A DNA stretch of 64,000 nucleotides from Polytrichum commune. Lineage: Eukaryota; Streptophyta; Polytrichopsida; Polytrichales; Polytrichaceae. The stretch is taken from the NCBI GenBank assembly GCA_950295325.1, contig OX485809.1, forward strand, positions 34,844,001 through 34,908,000. Reading direction: 5' to 3'. Positions within the stretch are counted from its first letter, which is position 1. Each line of letters opens with the position of its first letter. The notes beneath the pieces were generated by a model. The model was not told the DNA's origin and ran no database searches. It saw nothing but the letters and a program-made list of their open reading frames with translations. The translations under genes and the position numbers were made by a program. Positions 12,939-25,508 of the stretch are shown one piece after another.

Positions 12939-13232
12939 ATGGTTAAACATAAGACTTTATTTTTAAAAACTTGCATACAAAACAATCAACAAATTCAAAG
13001 TTCATCAATTGTAATACAAAGCATCGAGGAGCTCTATAAAATTTGATACAATTGATTTAAAATACCATCAAAGTACATAAAATAACTCCTTCTATAAAAC
13101 ATATTGTCAAGCAAACTGTACATTTTCATCTGGGAGTGTTATACCTTTCATAACTTTATTATTATTTGATACCTCTATGTTGTACGAATTAGCATTAATG
13201 CCTTCTACCGAGTCACTAAAGCCTGAAATCCT

Positions 13233-16200
13233 TCATAAATACCATTTGTTTGTGTTTTCATCAAAAACCTCTACCATCTTTCTAATAAGGGAATCATCCG
13301 TGCCAATTGTCCCACATTGTAATTCACTCCTCAAAATCATTGTTCCACAATTTCTGCACTTTATGGAATTTTGACCATGCAAAAATATGTTATTGTCGCC
13401 ACAAACACGACATTTTTATTTGAAAACCTTTGGAAGATGTAATCGCTTGCGTTTTCGAGAATAAGTTTCTTGTCGTTGTATTTCTACAGTGGTCTTTGGC
13501 CTCACTATACTTTCATTTGGTGTGGATGATGTATCTACAAACATTTAGAATAAGTGAATAAAACTTATGCAAATTTTGCATTGCTAAAATATTGATATAG
13601 TTTATAAAGAAAAATAAATTAAAACTTGTAAATAATGTTATTAGGTACATGATGGATTTTCTTGTGAACCAATTGTTTTTTTATCCTTCCTTGACTTTCT
13701 ATGACCAAGTCTTATCATGGTAACATGTGTTTGGATTGTTTCCATATTTGTTCCACTTCGAGGTAGAGTAATGGTTCTCGGCGCCACTTGTGGATTGAAT
13801 ACAGATGTTATGAACCGTGAAAACATGTTGATTATTTTGTCCAAAGCAATAACATCTTCTGATGATAGCATGGATAATTTTTCAATAGTAAAGAACTCCG
13901 AGAGAATTCCTTGTATTTTTCTCTAGACGGAATCTACTAATGTGACATTGGATGTAAACATACTCATTTGCTCAAGTGTTGAAACAATATCCTCATCTTG
14001 ATTCTCAACAGGCAGTTCTTCTTCATTTTCTAAAAAACAATCAAAAAGTGAATAGATAAACGTAAATTTTGTTCCTATAAAATACAAGAGCATTAAATAA
14101 TCAAGATAGTAAAGCATATCACATAGATTTTTAAACATTTAGAGTTGAAAAAAATACCAAGAGTATTATTTGGTGGAGGGCTCCACATATCGGTTGATAG
14201 TACACTTTGTGCAAAATTTGGTGCTTCCTTTTCAAAATCACCATTTACGTCTTGATAAAACATTTGTTCTTGAGATGGTAGTAATCTCTTCAAATATTGT
14301 AATTCTCCATCCATGAGCATTCGTACGGCTAACAAATGCTTGCAAATCGCAACATGATCCTCACATTCACAACATTCAGTATTCAATGAAAGAGCATACC
14401 AAACTTCACTCTTGGTTTGACTTTGAATCATGAATTTCATATTGAATTCATCAATGATTTGGAGATGTCTTTCGGGATTTTTTTGAAAAGATGTTATAAT
14501 TTGAATAACTCTTTGCAGTCGTGTTGTAGAATGCATATCTCTATCCTATGTAGAATACTTCATAGACCCACTCTCACAGTTTACATGCCAATAATGATCC
14601 AATAATGTTTCTGCACCAGATCGATTTCTTGTGTTTGGTTCATCTATCATAATACAATTTTTGACATTATATATAAGTAAAGATATTTCAAAGATGATAA
14701 ATCAACAATACAATCAATAATAGAAGTTAGTTTAAACTTCAACATCGTACATGCATGATTAGAAAGTGATTTTATTTATCTATAATAGCCCAAACCAATG
14801 TGTCTAATCTTTGATTCACTTTTTTTCGGAGCAAAGTGTACTTAATATAGTGTCATATCTCTCTACAAGGTTAGTTGTGTTCATATAGTCATGTTGATAT
14901 AAACGACTATATCAGGGCCACATACATCTCCATATGCATCCCACCCCTGCCCAACCCATAGCTACATACGTTAAAACCGATTTTTCATCTGCATACTTTA
15001 ACTTGAAGTTTTCATATTTTTTGTTGAAGTCCTCTTCTCTAAGACACTCCAATAGTTCGCACATGACATTATATAAATGATTCTTTTTTGCTTTAATTAC
15101 TTTTGAAATTAGATGTTCTATCCATGTTTTTTGACATGGAACCAACAAAGAAGAATATGACATTTTATTTGGATTCTGCTAGTTTCACTATTCTCCCAAC
15201 GTGCCTCGTCACGATCTATGATATATTTGAAAGCAGTGTATTCAATTTTGCTTTTGTCTATGACTATAGCATTTGATCTAACTTGACCCATTTTCTCAAA
15301 AATAGCCTTCAAAGTCAATCTTAAAGCCACGGCTTCATGTCCTTTAGCCACGTCTGTTGAACAGAGCATGAGAAAAATAGGCATCCCTAACATCCTTCTA
15401 TTAGGACACATAGCTGCATACAATGGCAAATCATATTGATTTGTCTTGAATGTGAAATCAATTGCCCATGCAAAGTTAGGAGTAATATTCATTGTCAATT
15501 CACGCATCCACTTTGTTTGTATGACTAAAACAAAGGGTTGTTCTCAGGATCCTCATACCCTAGGTTGTAGCATTGGTGAAAAATAACCATGTCTTTTTCA
15601 ATCCACTCAAATATACTTGCATCAACATTCATCCAATCATCGTTGTGCACTGTGCTTTCTTTTTGTAACGTGTATTCAAAGTTGCCCACTTCTTTTAAGT
15701 TGGAAAAAATCGATACGAAATTTTTTCATATGACTCAACCAATTCTTGAAGTCTACCTAAAAATACACTCCATATTCATATATTAGTACATATATTAGAT
15801 ATACAATATGTACATAATAAACTAATTGATGTTCAATACAAGATTTTGCATGTATAATACGGCATACTTATAAATACTGCAATAAAATCATTGTCTATGA
15901 TATATTAGATTAATACTTAGATATAACATAAAATTTTGTATACATTAATCTACACTCATACCTGCACGTCGCCTTGCTGCACACAATGCTGACTGGACAT
16001 CATTCAAATTATGCAGATTCTCCTGTAGATGTTTAATTGCCATTGGATGTAGGGGTAGAAATAGAATATCTTCATCTGAGCCTGGAGTATGTCCCTAATG
16101 TTGGTTGTGGATTGAAATCTAACATATACATTGAAATACAAAGTATAGAATGAAACACATTAATTAGTGCATTTTATCAAATAAAAAGGCAATGAAATGT

Positions 16201-18131
16201 GCATAGCAATATTGTATAATAATGATTGTTAACTCTCAATGGAGATGACTTTTATAATTCCTACATTAAAATCTCTTTTAAACCCTAAAGGAACAAGTGT
16301 CCTAACTAGGACATTTCAATGTTCGGGTAGGATCCCATGGTGTCATTTTTTAAAATTTTTTTTTGGAAATAAATCATGTGAATTCGCTATGTCAATACAC
16401 AAATGGGGATTTTTTTATTCCGACTTTTTAAGTGGAAGTTATGGAACAAAAGGGGTTTTTGGGGGGAGAATGGGCAGTGCGGGCAGGGTTCAATAAACCT
16501 AAAAAAATATTATTTTTCAACTTTAATCGTAGGATCTTGTTAAGGATTATCAAGAGAGTGCATGGTAAAAATTTCATAGAATTTGACAGTATAGATTGCA
16601 AGATTATAGCGTTTGAAGTGAAAAAAATGAAATTGCAGTCTTTTGGATATTTTTTGACCGTCTTTGAAGACATGGAAAAATTTGTTAAATTGGTTAAAAA
16701 GTTTCTTAAATTTTATTTAAATATTTGATTTGGTTTTTCCTATCAAGAGGAAAAAATATTCACAAGAAAATGAATAGAAAGAGGTGAAAATGATGCTAAA
16801 AAATAGGGAAAACCGCGGTCCTTTAGGGGTTAAACTCCATTTTAGGCATGATTCTCTTTTGAAATTTACTTTGTTTATATTCTAAACAAGCATATAGACC
16901 ACTTAAATATACTCATTTTGGCATTTCCAAAATCCCATTTGATTTAAGGGAGTAGAAGTTATGAGCAAGATTCCCCCCCTCCCCCCTTCCAAAAAAACCA
17001 TTGGAGCTCTTTACATCCATAGAGGGCTATTAAATGTACCTCAACATGTTTATCTTTGTCAACTGGCTCTACAATCTTCACCTTGAATCCACAATCATAA
17101 TACTTTGCTTTACTATATTGACATTTTCGTGTGACATTCTCTTGGTCAAGTTCAATCCTCTTTCTCTTCCCACGATTGTAGATTCTTCACCAAAGATACC
17201 TAATATATATAAAGACAATAATCTCATTAATATTGTTAATAAATGGTTAGTGAGAGAAATTATATGGTATTTGTAAATTTTATAAAACGTACTTGAAAAA
17301 TAACTAAAACACCCGATTTTATTATGATGTTTGCATGAAATGAACTATCAATAAAATTGAAATGGATGTTGGGGTTAAGAACATGCCTTGTATTGGTGTA
17401 TGATCTCCTTGACTTTGTCATAAAGTTCTTCGGGTTGTACTTGAATAACACAATCATATTGAATTCACTTCTTTTTAGGTTGATTTGAAGAACTTGGAAC
17501 ATGTGGAATCCTTGGGGTTGAGCACAAAAAACAAGTACGTACATATTTTTCCAAATATGGACTTGGCAATCCATGTACTCGAGCTCCTACTAACCACCCC
17601 ATATTTGTAATATTGTTGTGTGTATCCTTCACTCCGTAATGTGGTTGTTTGGATTCATGTGCATCCTTGACTATTTGTTCCCATTCCTCTACATATGGAA
17701 CACAAAGGTGGGAGAATTTCCATGACTTGTAGCCTCATTTCCCCACTTAGTGGATCTGGTCTCACACTTAGAGCAACCTCTAAAGCCTTCCACTTTTTTA
17801 TAACATGTTGATGCAATTTTTCAAGAGATTCATGAGGCACATAGAATGAAGGGTCTGCATTGAGAATGCTTTCACCAGTAGGTTGAAACTGGCTTTGTAA
17901 ACATTGAAACATAAAAAAGTAGGAACTTTTGGTAAACATGTACCAATTGTGATCTGAACGAAATGTAAGTGGATCCAATCCTTCCAAGTGCTCATGCCCA
18001 ATAGACTCAACCTCTCTACTTTGCTCATATACTGTATCAAAAAACTCTTCGCCCTCTTCTTCAAAGAAGTCAACATACTCATCATCATCACTCTCATCTA
18101 AGCTTTCTACATGCTTGAAAAGTTCCTCCAT
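13233..18131 (-). pseudogene. Decayed MULE-type transposase with FLYWCH-like, DDE, SWIM and zinc-ribbon parts
   Basis: A Mutator-like transposase in pieces on the minus strand. An acidic N-terminus starts at ATG 18131 (MEELFKHVESLDESDDDEY). A FLYWCH-like piece lies at ~17190-17038 (RKCQYSKAKYYDCGFKVK), followed by a linker exon at ~16095-15962 (LHPMAIKHLQENLHNLNDVQ). The catalytic region runs from ~15520 to 14920 (NFAWAIDFTFKTNQYDLPLY, then SNAIVIDKSKIEYTAFKYI and LLCWFHVKKHG). A SWIM finger lies at ~14360-14320 (CCECEDHVAICKHLLA), and a C-terminal zinc ribbon at ~13405-13300 (CRVCGDNN...CRNCGTM). The stop is at 13235-13233. It is broken by a one-base frameshift near 15,540, a stop after the KVFK motif near 13,407, and intervening AT-rich sequence. 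Terminal inverted repeats were not found. The MULE assignment is secure from DDE plus SWIM order; exon borders are approximate. Confidence 0.75.
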
Positions 18132-18455
18132 TTCTCCAATCACAACCAAAAGCAATTATGCTCTAACTTAGACCATCCGCATCCTACCACTAAAACTAAG
18201 TGATTCTCTAAACTGAAAGAAAAATGTTTGTATGGGCGGGTAGAGAGTCAATGAATATGAGCACAATATATGGATATTTGAATACGTCCCTCTACAACTA
18301 TTTAAAAGAAGGGCTCGGTATTCTAAATTGACGGACAATAATGATTACCAATGTATTGTGATTTTGATTGGCTCACATACTATATAGAGCCGCCAATCCA
18401 TCCTGATTGGCGGCTGCACTTTGTTTATGGACTTGACGTTCTGGGGGCCTAGCCT
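18132..18455. other. Short intergenic stretch between MULE remnant and CACTA-ended block
   Basis: No gene recognised. The 5' end of the MULE element may be here, but I see no terminal repeat. Confidence 0.3.
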
Positions 18456-19074
18456 CCCAGGGAGTGCACTATTCATGTACTGTAAATATACACGTGCGTG
18501 CACAAAAGGGGTATTATTTAAAACAAGCATGTACAAAATGTACATACAAGAGACATATTGCTATTAAGCAAGAAGTAGATATACATGAGGCTGGAGATAA
18601 GGCTATAGAAAAATATATGTAAAGTAAAGGGTGTACACGTTTACGCGTTCATGTCAGACCTCGACCAAGAGGCATGCATTTTTTCATCCAAGTAACGACC
18701 TTATTTGGATGTACAGTAGGGGGTGAGGGTCCGTGCTCGGGTAGGGTTTCAGATGCTCATTTATGCCTTTGTTCTTTGCGTTTCTTCTTTTTTGCTTGTG
18801 CGTGCGCTTGAGCTCACCTTTGCTTTTTGCTCATCTTCTCTGACGAAGTTCTCTTGGCGGAGCAGCTTTGCTTGCACACTTGCAGCTTGGGTACCGATTA
18901 GCTTGGGTGCCGATCAGCTTGGGTAACGATCATCGTCGACATCTTTTGCGAACCGATGATTCTAGGGCTTCTCTGAAGGTGAGGTCGGGTTGCACAAAAC
19001 GTCAGTAGCTCAATCGTCGACCACTACAGAGCCTGCTTTTTGGTAAGCTCAATTGAACCCTGACCATCCTGTTA

Positions 19075-19530
<456 letters not shown>

Positions 19531-19655
19531 TTAGATCAGACATGAATATATGTAGAAAAAACATTGAGATTATTCTACACAGCATTGTGTGACACATTAT
19601 TTTCCGCATTAGAACTGGTATCTTTAGTCCCTGCAGCTGTTACAATCTCTTCATT

Positions 19656-19844
19656 TTAATCTGTAGTAGTCCTGCGTATGTTCGAACCATCGAGATCTTC
19701 CATACATGTGTCATCTTTCTCAAACCATGGCACAAAGATCCCTTCCTTCACATGGAATATAAAGCTGGTGTTCGGTCGTGCACACAGATTGCGGTAGAAA
19801 TGTCTTGCTTGGACACACAACGTCAAAGTGGCCCACGAGCCCAC
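19656..19844 (-). other. Open frame between the ubiquitin pieces, origin unknown
   Basis: Reads VQARHFYRNLCARPNTSF and FVPWFEKDDTCMEDLDG. The composition is protein-like, but I recognise no family. It may be another captured exon fused next to the ubiquitin start. Confidence 0.2.
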
Positions 19845-19865
19845 GAACCATTAATATTGGTGTCT

Positions 19866-19948
19866 CATGTGCATTCATGATTGTATCACCCTTGGTCCAC
19901 CTCAAGGGTGATGGTCTTGCCTGTTAGCGTCTTCACAAAGATCTGCAT
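19866..19948 (-). pseudogene. Ubiquitin fragment (N-terminus)
   Basis: From ATG 19948 the minus strand reads MQIFVKTLTGKTITLEV, the exact start of ubiquitin. It is then garbled (GACCAAGGGTGATACAATC, an indel relative to the expected DTI). It precedes the middle fragment (19280-19193) in the same orientation, so both probably come from one captured or decayed ubiquitin gene. The 5' flank AGGTTGCTGTCAAG is compatible with a captured leader. Confidence 0.85.
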
Positions 19949-20972
19949 CTTGACAGCAACCTCTCGCGACAGAAGGGAAAGAAGACAAGAGTTCCCTTAC
20001 AAACAATCCGACCTCTAAAACACGCACAATTCTTCTCCTATTGCTCGAACACGAAACAAACAGACAGAAGCTTGAGAAAGAACGGTGCCCCAAATGAAAG
20101 AGCCGAGAATCGTAGAACTGTTGTGTGCGCTTTAGAAGTCGAAGGGCTTGAAAATCACTTGTGTGGTAATATTGTGTTGAATTGAGCTGTGTGGTAGTAT
20201 TGGGTCGGTTTCCATTGAGGTTGGGTTGTGATTGAAAAATGGGTGAGAGTTCATGTCTATGCCTTTAGTGAGGGGAATTGTATGTCCAGGGTTAAGTATG
20301 AATGCTATTATTTGCGTTTACAACATAAGAAACATCGGTTGTTTGTACTTTGTGACCGGTGGATTTAGGTTGTGTATATTTTGCATTGCTGTTGAAGGCG
20401 ATAAAGATCGAAGAGACAGTTTTTAAAAGTAGTGGGCGAAAGCCTTCATTCTATCAGAATGGTGTCTTCGGGTTTGGCGAATCATACTAATCATCGAGCT
20501 TTTCTCGTAGTACGCTTTCTGATTCAATGAGTAATCAGTTGACATTTGAGACTCTTCTACTGAATTGGACGGACCTTGGTCAAATGCCTTATCACCATTT
20601 GGCTATTGCTGCATGAGGATTTTTTTTCTATCACATTCTACATTTTATTGCTTTGTATTAGCTTCAAAAGTTTTGGATCGACTATATTTCTTGATTTGTA
20701 TGTGATGGGTACCTGGTTATCTTTATCTGTAGTGTTGTTTGAAGATCGAAACTTACAAGGATATTTTCACCACCTTAAACTCTTGAGGATAGACGGAGTA
20801 ATGCAGGTCCATATTAAGTTGGATGGTGCCGAAACAGCGCCGAGTTCATTGTGAACCAGACTCGGTAAAAAACTGCAGGTAAGGCAAAGAGAGGATCTGT
20901 AAGTGGAATGTAAGGCGAAGGATGGTTGAAAATTTCCCGTTCTATTGTCAACATGAAGTAATTTTTGTACAG

Positions 20973-21728
20973 CAGTGTCCAACAATGGACGTGATAACGA
21001 GAAGCATGATCTCATTCTTTATGTCAATCAGGTCCTTGTGAATGATGATGGCACACGCAGGTTGGTGTTGCGCTCTATACTAGTGTGATGAAATACCTAG
21101 CTTCCATTTAGGTCTCCATATGTTTTGGCTGAAGTCGTTGCAGGGTCCCTTTTGGGTGGGCAGAAGCTTGTACAGTAATCGATAAGGTAAAGATGGCAGG
21201 CTTGCAGATTCCGCATGCAAAATATGCCTGAAAATAAGCATGGTGAGTAATATATACCGTGAATGTGGATGCATACAGGTATGTCGTGAAAGATCTGGTG
21301 GGCTCAGGGACGTTTGGGCAAGTTGCGAAATGCTACACAGAAGAGACAAATGACTATGTTGCTGTGAAGGTTATCAAGAATCAGCCTGCATACTATACTC
21401 CGGCAAAGTTCGAGATTGGGATATTGCATATGGTATTGTCGCAATCCATATGCTTCTGCAGTGAACTCCTCTACTTGAGACTGCATTCTTTCCAGCTCTC
21501 TCAAGCTCTCTCTGCACTCTTTGTTGATGAGGTTGTTGTCCAAGGTCTGGGCTACAGATGCTGTAAGGGTTCCTGTTGACCTATCAGTGTGATTTTCTAA
21601 AGTTTGTATTTGGTGCAGCTCAACAAGGAGTGGGATCCACAGGATAAGTACCACATAGTCAGGAGTTTAGACCACTTCAAATTCCATGGCCACCTGTGCA
21701 TTGTGTTTGAGCTTCTGACGGTGAACCT
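20973..21728 (+). pseudogene. YAK1/DYRK-family kinase fragment, three consecutive exons
   Basis: Three exons with GT-AG borders and matching phases: ~20973-21060 (KHDLILYVNQVLVNDDGTR), 21279-21432 (YVVKDLVGSGTFGQVAKCY, VAVKVIKNQPAYY) and 21619-21728 (LNKEWDPQDKYHIVRSLDHF, HLCIVFELL). This is the start of a dual-specificity YAK1-type kinase domain: the glycine-rich loop GSGTFG, the VAIK-like VAVK lysine and the DYRK-typical NQPAYY are all present. The catalytic loop, DFG and the rest of the C-lobe are missing; the sequence turns into unrelated material after 21728. Upstream exons were not found. The context inside CACTA ends suggests transduplication of a genomic (intron-containing) copy. Confidence 0.85.
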
Positions 21729-21971
21729 GTAAGTTCTTGATTGGCAGTGTTGTATGCACATTACTATTTGCATATACTTATTGGAGAGTGAAATGATTAG
21801 AAAAATCCTGGAATTCTCACAGCTGCAATGGATATATTAGTCGAGTCTGAGTACCTGCATGTTGTTGAGAGTATTGCAAGTGAGCCTTCTACATCTGGGC
21901 GGAAACAAACTTGCAACTTTGGGCAAGTACTGGTTGGTGAGAGACTTTCTTAGTAGCAAACTCATTCTTCA

Positions 21972-22835
21972 ATGAACAGCTGGTGGGAACAACCTTGGGT
22001 CCATGAAAGGAAGCTAGAGAAGGAACTTTTTAGTAGCATGGAAGAAGAAGAGTGTGATGTTGATCACATACATGATGCTACAGGTGAGGAAGGAGACATT
22101 TGTGGCAAAGGGCAAGCTGTAACAGGTGCAAGTTCATCATCTACAGAGGCTGAAAGAGGTGAAGTCTTTGAACTTATGAATGACGAAGTGGAGGTAGCTG
22201 GACTTCAGAGTGAGTTGAGGCATGTTCTTGATGATGTGCTTGATGAGCATGAAAGCTGTCAAGTTGTTTCAAAGTCAGTCTTGCCGTATGTAGAATTTGA
22301 AGGAGCTAAGATTTATAAGAGTACTCTTGTTAGTCAATTAAATGGAAATCCAACTTTGTCAAAAGATAGATTGACTAGGATTAAGAGTGGCATAATTTAT
22401 ACAGAAAAGAAGGTCAAGACTCTAGCAAACCATGATACTTTGTTGAAACTTGGTTGTGACTGCGCGGTTGTATTTCTTAATACACCTGAAGTTCAAACCG
22501 TGAAGAAGCGAGGCAGACCAAGACTTTCAGCTCCTACTAAAATGTGGTTTTTAGGTAGAGTGTATAGGATGCGTCGGAAAATAATCAATCATTGGGTAGA
22601 ATACAGAGATCCTATAGACTTGTTGGATCGCCCCAACAATGTAGAAGTTGGTTTATGTTGGTATCAAAAGTCTGCAGGGTTGAAGTGGAGTTATGATCTC
22701 ACAGATCATATTATGGTAGAATTGGATATGATTATTGCTTTGGCCAATTTGACGTATGATGCTGAAACAGACACGTACGAACTTCATCCAAGTGATGAAA
22801 AAGTCTTTAACGACTTTGTAACTAAAAATCCATGA
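21972..22835 (+). CDS. Unrecognised 287-codon ORF at the right end of the CACTA-ended block
   Basis: An uninterrupted frame from ATG 21972 to TGA 22833-22835. The N-terminal half is acidic and Ser-rich (SMEEEECDVDHIHD). The C-terminal half is more structured: YVEFEGAKIYKSTLVSQLNG, LSKDRLTRIKSGI, KKRGRPRLSAP (an AT-hook-like RGRP core), WFLGRVYRMRRK and VGLCWYQKSAGLKWSYDLTD. A possible upstream exon at ~21822-21922 encodes AMDILVESEYLHVVESIASE in a spliceable context. The ORF ends 240 bp before the right inverted repeat, a usual place for a transposon-encoded accessory protein. I do not know the family. The RGRP core suggests DNA binding, which is inference only. Confidence 0.55.
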   Translation: MNSWWEQPWVHERKLEKELFSSMEEEECDVDHIHDATGEEGDICGKGQAVTGASSSSTEAERGEVFELMNDEVEVAGLQSELRHVLDDVLDEHESCQVVSKSVLPYVEFEGAKIYKSTLVSQLNGNPTLSKDRLTRIKSGIIYTEKKVKTLANHDTLLKLGCDCAVVFLNTPEVQTVKKRGRPRLSAPTKMWFLGRVYRMRRKIINHWVEYRDPIDLLDRPNNVEVGLCWYQKSAGLKWSYDLTDHIMVELDMIIALANLTYDAETDTYELHPSDEKVFNDFVTKNP

Positions 22836-23076
22836 TTTGATATTATACATATAATAGGGCCATATTTTTGCATTTCCAAACATTTGTATACATGTTATAT
22901 ACAATTTTTGTATTTGTTTTTGGAGCCTTATGTACGTATGGAAATGCATTTTGAAGCAATGAGATTTGTAAGTATATTGCTTGATTTTAGCAAAAATAAA
23001 ATGTATACAGGGGTATTTTAATAAGGGGCATGCACGCACGTGATGCTTGGTTTTAATGAATAGTGCACTCCCTGGG

Positions 23077-25508
23077 CCTAGCCTTGTGGTCGGGTGGTCT
23101 GCTAGGAGTTCAAATGCCGGCTTGGAGGTGTCCGTTGGTGGTGTGTGGCAGTGTCGAATGTGGTGTCTGGTGTTGTGCTGGTGAGGCTGGTTGGTCGCGA
23201 GTTTCTGGGTGGTAGTGGGTTGGTGGAGCTGTGCGTGGGTGGTCGTGAACTTGTGGGGCTGGGAGGAGCTGAGTCGGTGTAGCCGAATTGTATCGGTTGG
23301 GTGCGGTTGTGCTTGCAGTCTTCGGTGTCGCTGAGTGTGGAGGGGTGATCGGAGTTGAGTAATGGGGAGTGGATGGCGCTGGGTGATGGGGAGTCGTTGT
23401 AGTGAGACGGTTGTGTGCGTCGGGATGCGACTTCGCCAGGGTCTTGTTTGCTCGTTGGTGTCGGATCTCTGTTTGGTTTGCTTGTGGAATCTGTGTGCAG
23501 TCAGCCATTGGGTTAGTGGAATGTTGAATATGGTGTGAATGGAGTGGGTATGGGTAAAGTTGAAGCTTACCTTGTTGGATGGGTTGTTGCTTGTGTCGGC
23601 GCTGGTGTGGTGATCCTATCGACTGATGGGCGGAGTGGGCTCTGCAGGTGGTGCGTGTGTTGCTGCGGTAGTTGGCGCTGGATGCTGGGTGTCGGACGTG
23701 GGTTGCTGGGTGTCGACTTGTGGGCGCTCAGTTGGTGCGGTTGTATCTGAATGTTGCCTCCGTAGTGTTGAGGGGGGTGTTATGTCTGATGTGCTGTGGT
23801 GTGAGTGGGAGGAGGTGGGTGTGACTATAGGGGATGGGGGTGTAGAGTGTGTTGGGGTGTGTGAGAGGGGAGGGATGTGAGGAGGTTTCTGGAGGCGGGT
23901 GTAGAGTGTGCGAGAGTGGCGGGGAAAATGGAGAGAGGTGTGTGTGGGTAGGTGTGAGAGTGTAGAGGAGTGGGGGGGAGAGGTGTGAGGGGAGGTTGAG
24001 AAGTGAGTGTGCGAGGTGTCGAGGGAGTGAGTAGGGGCGGTGTGAGAGGAAATTGAGAGGTGAGTGTGGAGTGCTTGAGAGTGGGGAAGGGGGTGTGTAG
24101 AGGAGTGTGAGAGAGAGAAAGAATGGGTGTTGTTGGACGTCTGGGTGGGCTGATTAAGTAGCATTGTGTGGTTTCTAATGTAGGTAGTTGTGTTTGATTT
24201 TAGTTCGTCTGTGATTGTTGTGGTGGCAGTCTGTTGGCGGTTATTGGAGGTTATTTTGCGTTTTGTCTTGTTGTTTGTGAAGGTTGTGTGTGCGCTGGTT
24301 GTTGTGGGTAGTTTTTGGCCTAGTGGAGTGGCGGGGTTACATGTTTGGGGGTTTCTGTGGTTGTGTGGTATCTTTAGTGTGTGGAGGGGTTGGGGGGGAG
24401 GTGTTTCGAGGATACTTTGAGCTGTGGTGTGTGGGATGGGTGGTGTCCTGTACTGGATTAGGGTAGATGTGCGGCAGTGGGGTTTTTTTGGGTCTGTAGG
24501 TGATTGTCTTTGGAAGTGTGGGTGATTGTATGTTTTTGGGCGTATGGTTGGCAACGGGTGGGGTGGCTGTGTGTGTTGGGATGTGTGGGTGTACTGGTTG
24601 GGTGGTCTATTTGGTGATTGTTTGTTAGGAGGTGGTTGTGTGTGTCTTTGTGTGCGGCGCTGCTGGGTGTGGAGGAGGACGGCCTTCGGGGGTGATCTGC
24701 GTTCGGGGCGTGGATGGTTCGGGGCGTTCGGGGCGTGTCTGGTTCAGAGCGGCGGCAGGTATGCGTGCTTTGCTGATGCTGCTTCTTTGTGTGGTCTTTG
24801 TGTGGTATATTGTTGTGTGGCGAGCTTTGTGTGCATCCTTGTGTGAGGTATTTTATGAGCTTTGTGTGGTTGGATCTGTCGAAGTGGTGAATACTGAGAT
24901 GAGCGCGGGAGACATGCTTAGGGTTTTTGGCGTACCTTTGGTTGTTGTCGAGGTTGGCTGATTTATGGTGGTTGCTGGTGATGGGGAGGGTGATGCTGCA
25001 GCGTGCGGCTCCCGACTGTCTCTGGCTGCCGGTGGCCTGTTCTTCGGCTCTCGCCTGTGGGTGTCGGATCTCGTCTGTGGGATGGTTGGGGAGTCTGTGA
25101 GCGCTCCATGCTGGTGGTGCGTTTCTTGGCGACTTCGGTGAGGAGTGTTTGGGTCGTCGAGGGGGAGCTGCGCTCAATGGAGCTACGCGCGGTGGTGGAT
25201 CGACTTGTCCTTGGGTAGGGCTTGTGGATTTGAGGCGGGTTAGGTAGGGTTTAGAGGTCGTAGCAGGTTCATTGCAACTCAGTAGTATGTAGAATACTGT
25301 TAGGGTTATAAAGTGGCTTCTCCGAAGGTTGTCTCGGTGTTGAGATCTGCTTGCGTTCTTCTGTTCTTCTTTTCGGTGTTGTTGGGGCGGATGTGTCTGC
25401 TGGGTTCTCTTCTTCCTTGTGTCTGCGCCTGTGGTTGGTGTGGCTTTCTCCTGCTTTGAGCTCGGTGTAGTCTTCGGAGCTGCTATGGTTGGGGAGGAGC
25501 TTGCTTGC
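23077..25508. repeat. G/T-rich low-complexity region
   Basis: About 2.4 kb with strong strand asymmetry: the plus strand is GTG/GGTGT/GAG-rich and the minus strand Pro/Thr/His/Ser-codon-rich. The long minus-strand frames (for example 24554-23616 and 25552-24458) consist almost wholly of low-complexity PTHS residues and are not believable proteins. A GTGTGAGAGG/GAGTG minisatellite is clearest at 23.8-24.1 kb. The tail near 25.25-25.5 kb is less simple. Confidence 0.6.

Noticed and set aside
18723-18926. Small secreted-protein-like ORF (MRVRARVGFQMLIYAFVL...)
   Set aside because: Lies inside the CACTA subterminal block with no splice or homology support; the hydrophobic start is probably chance.
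23077-23125. tRNA-derived SINE head (GGCCTAGCCTTGTGGTCGGG ... GAGTTCAAATGCC)
   Set aside because: There is a weak resemblance to A and B boxes, but no defined 3' end, poly-A or target duplication.
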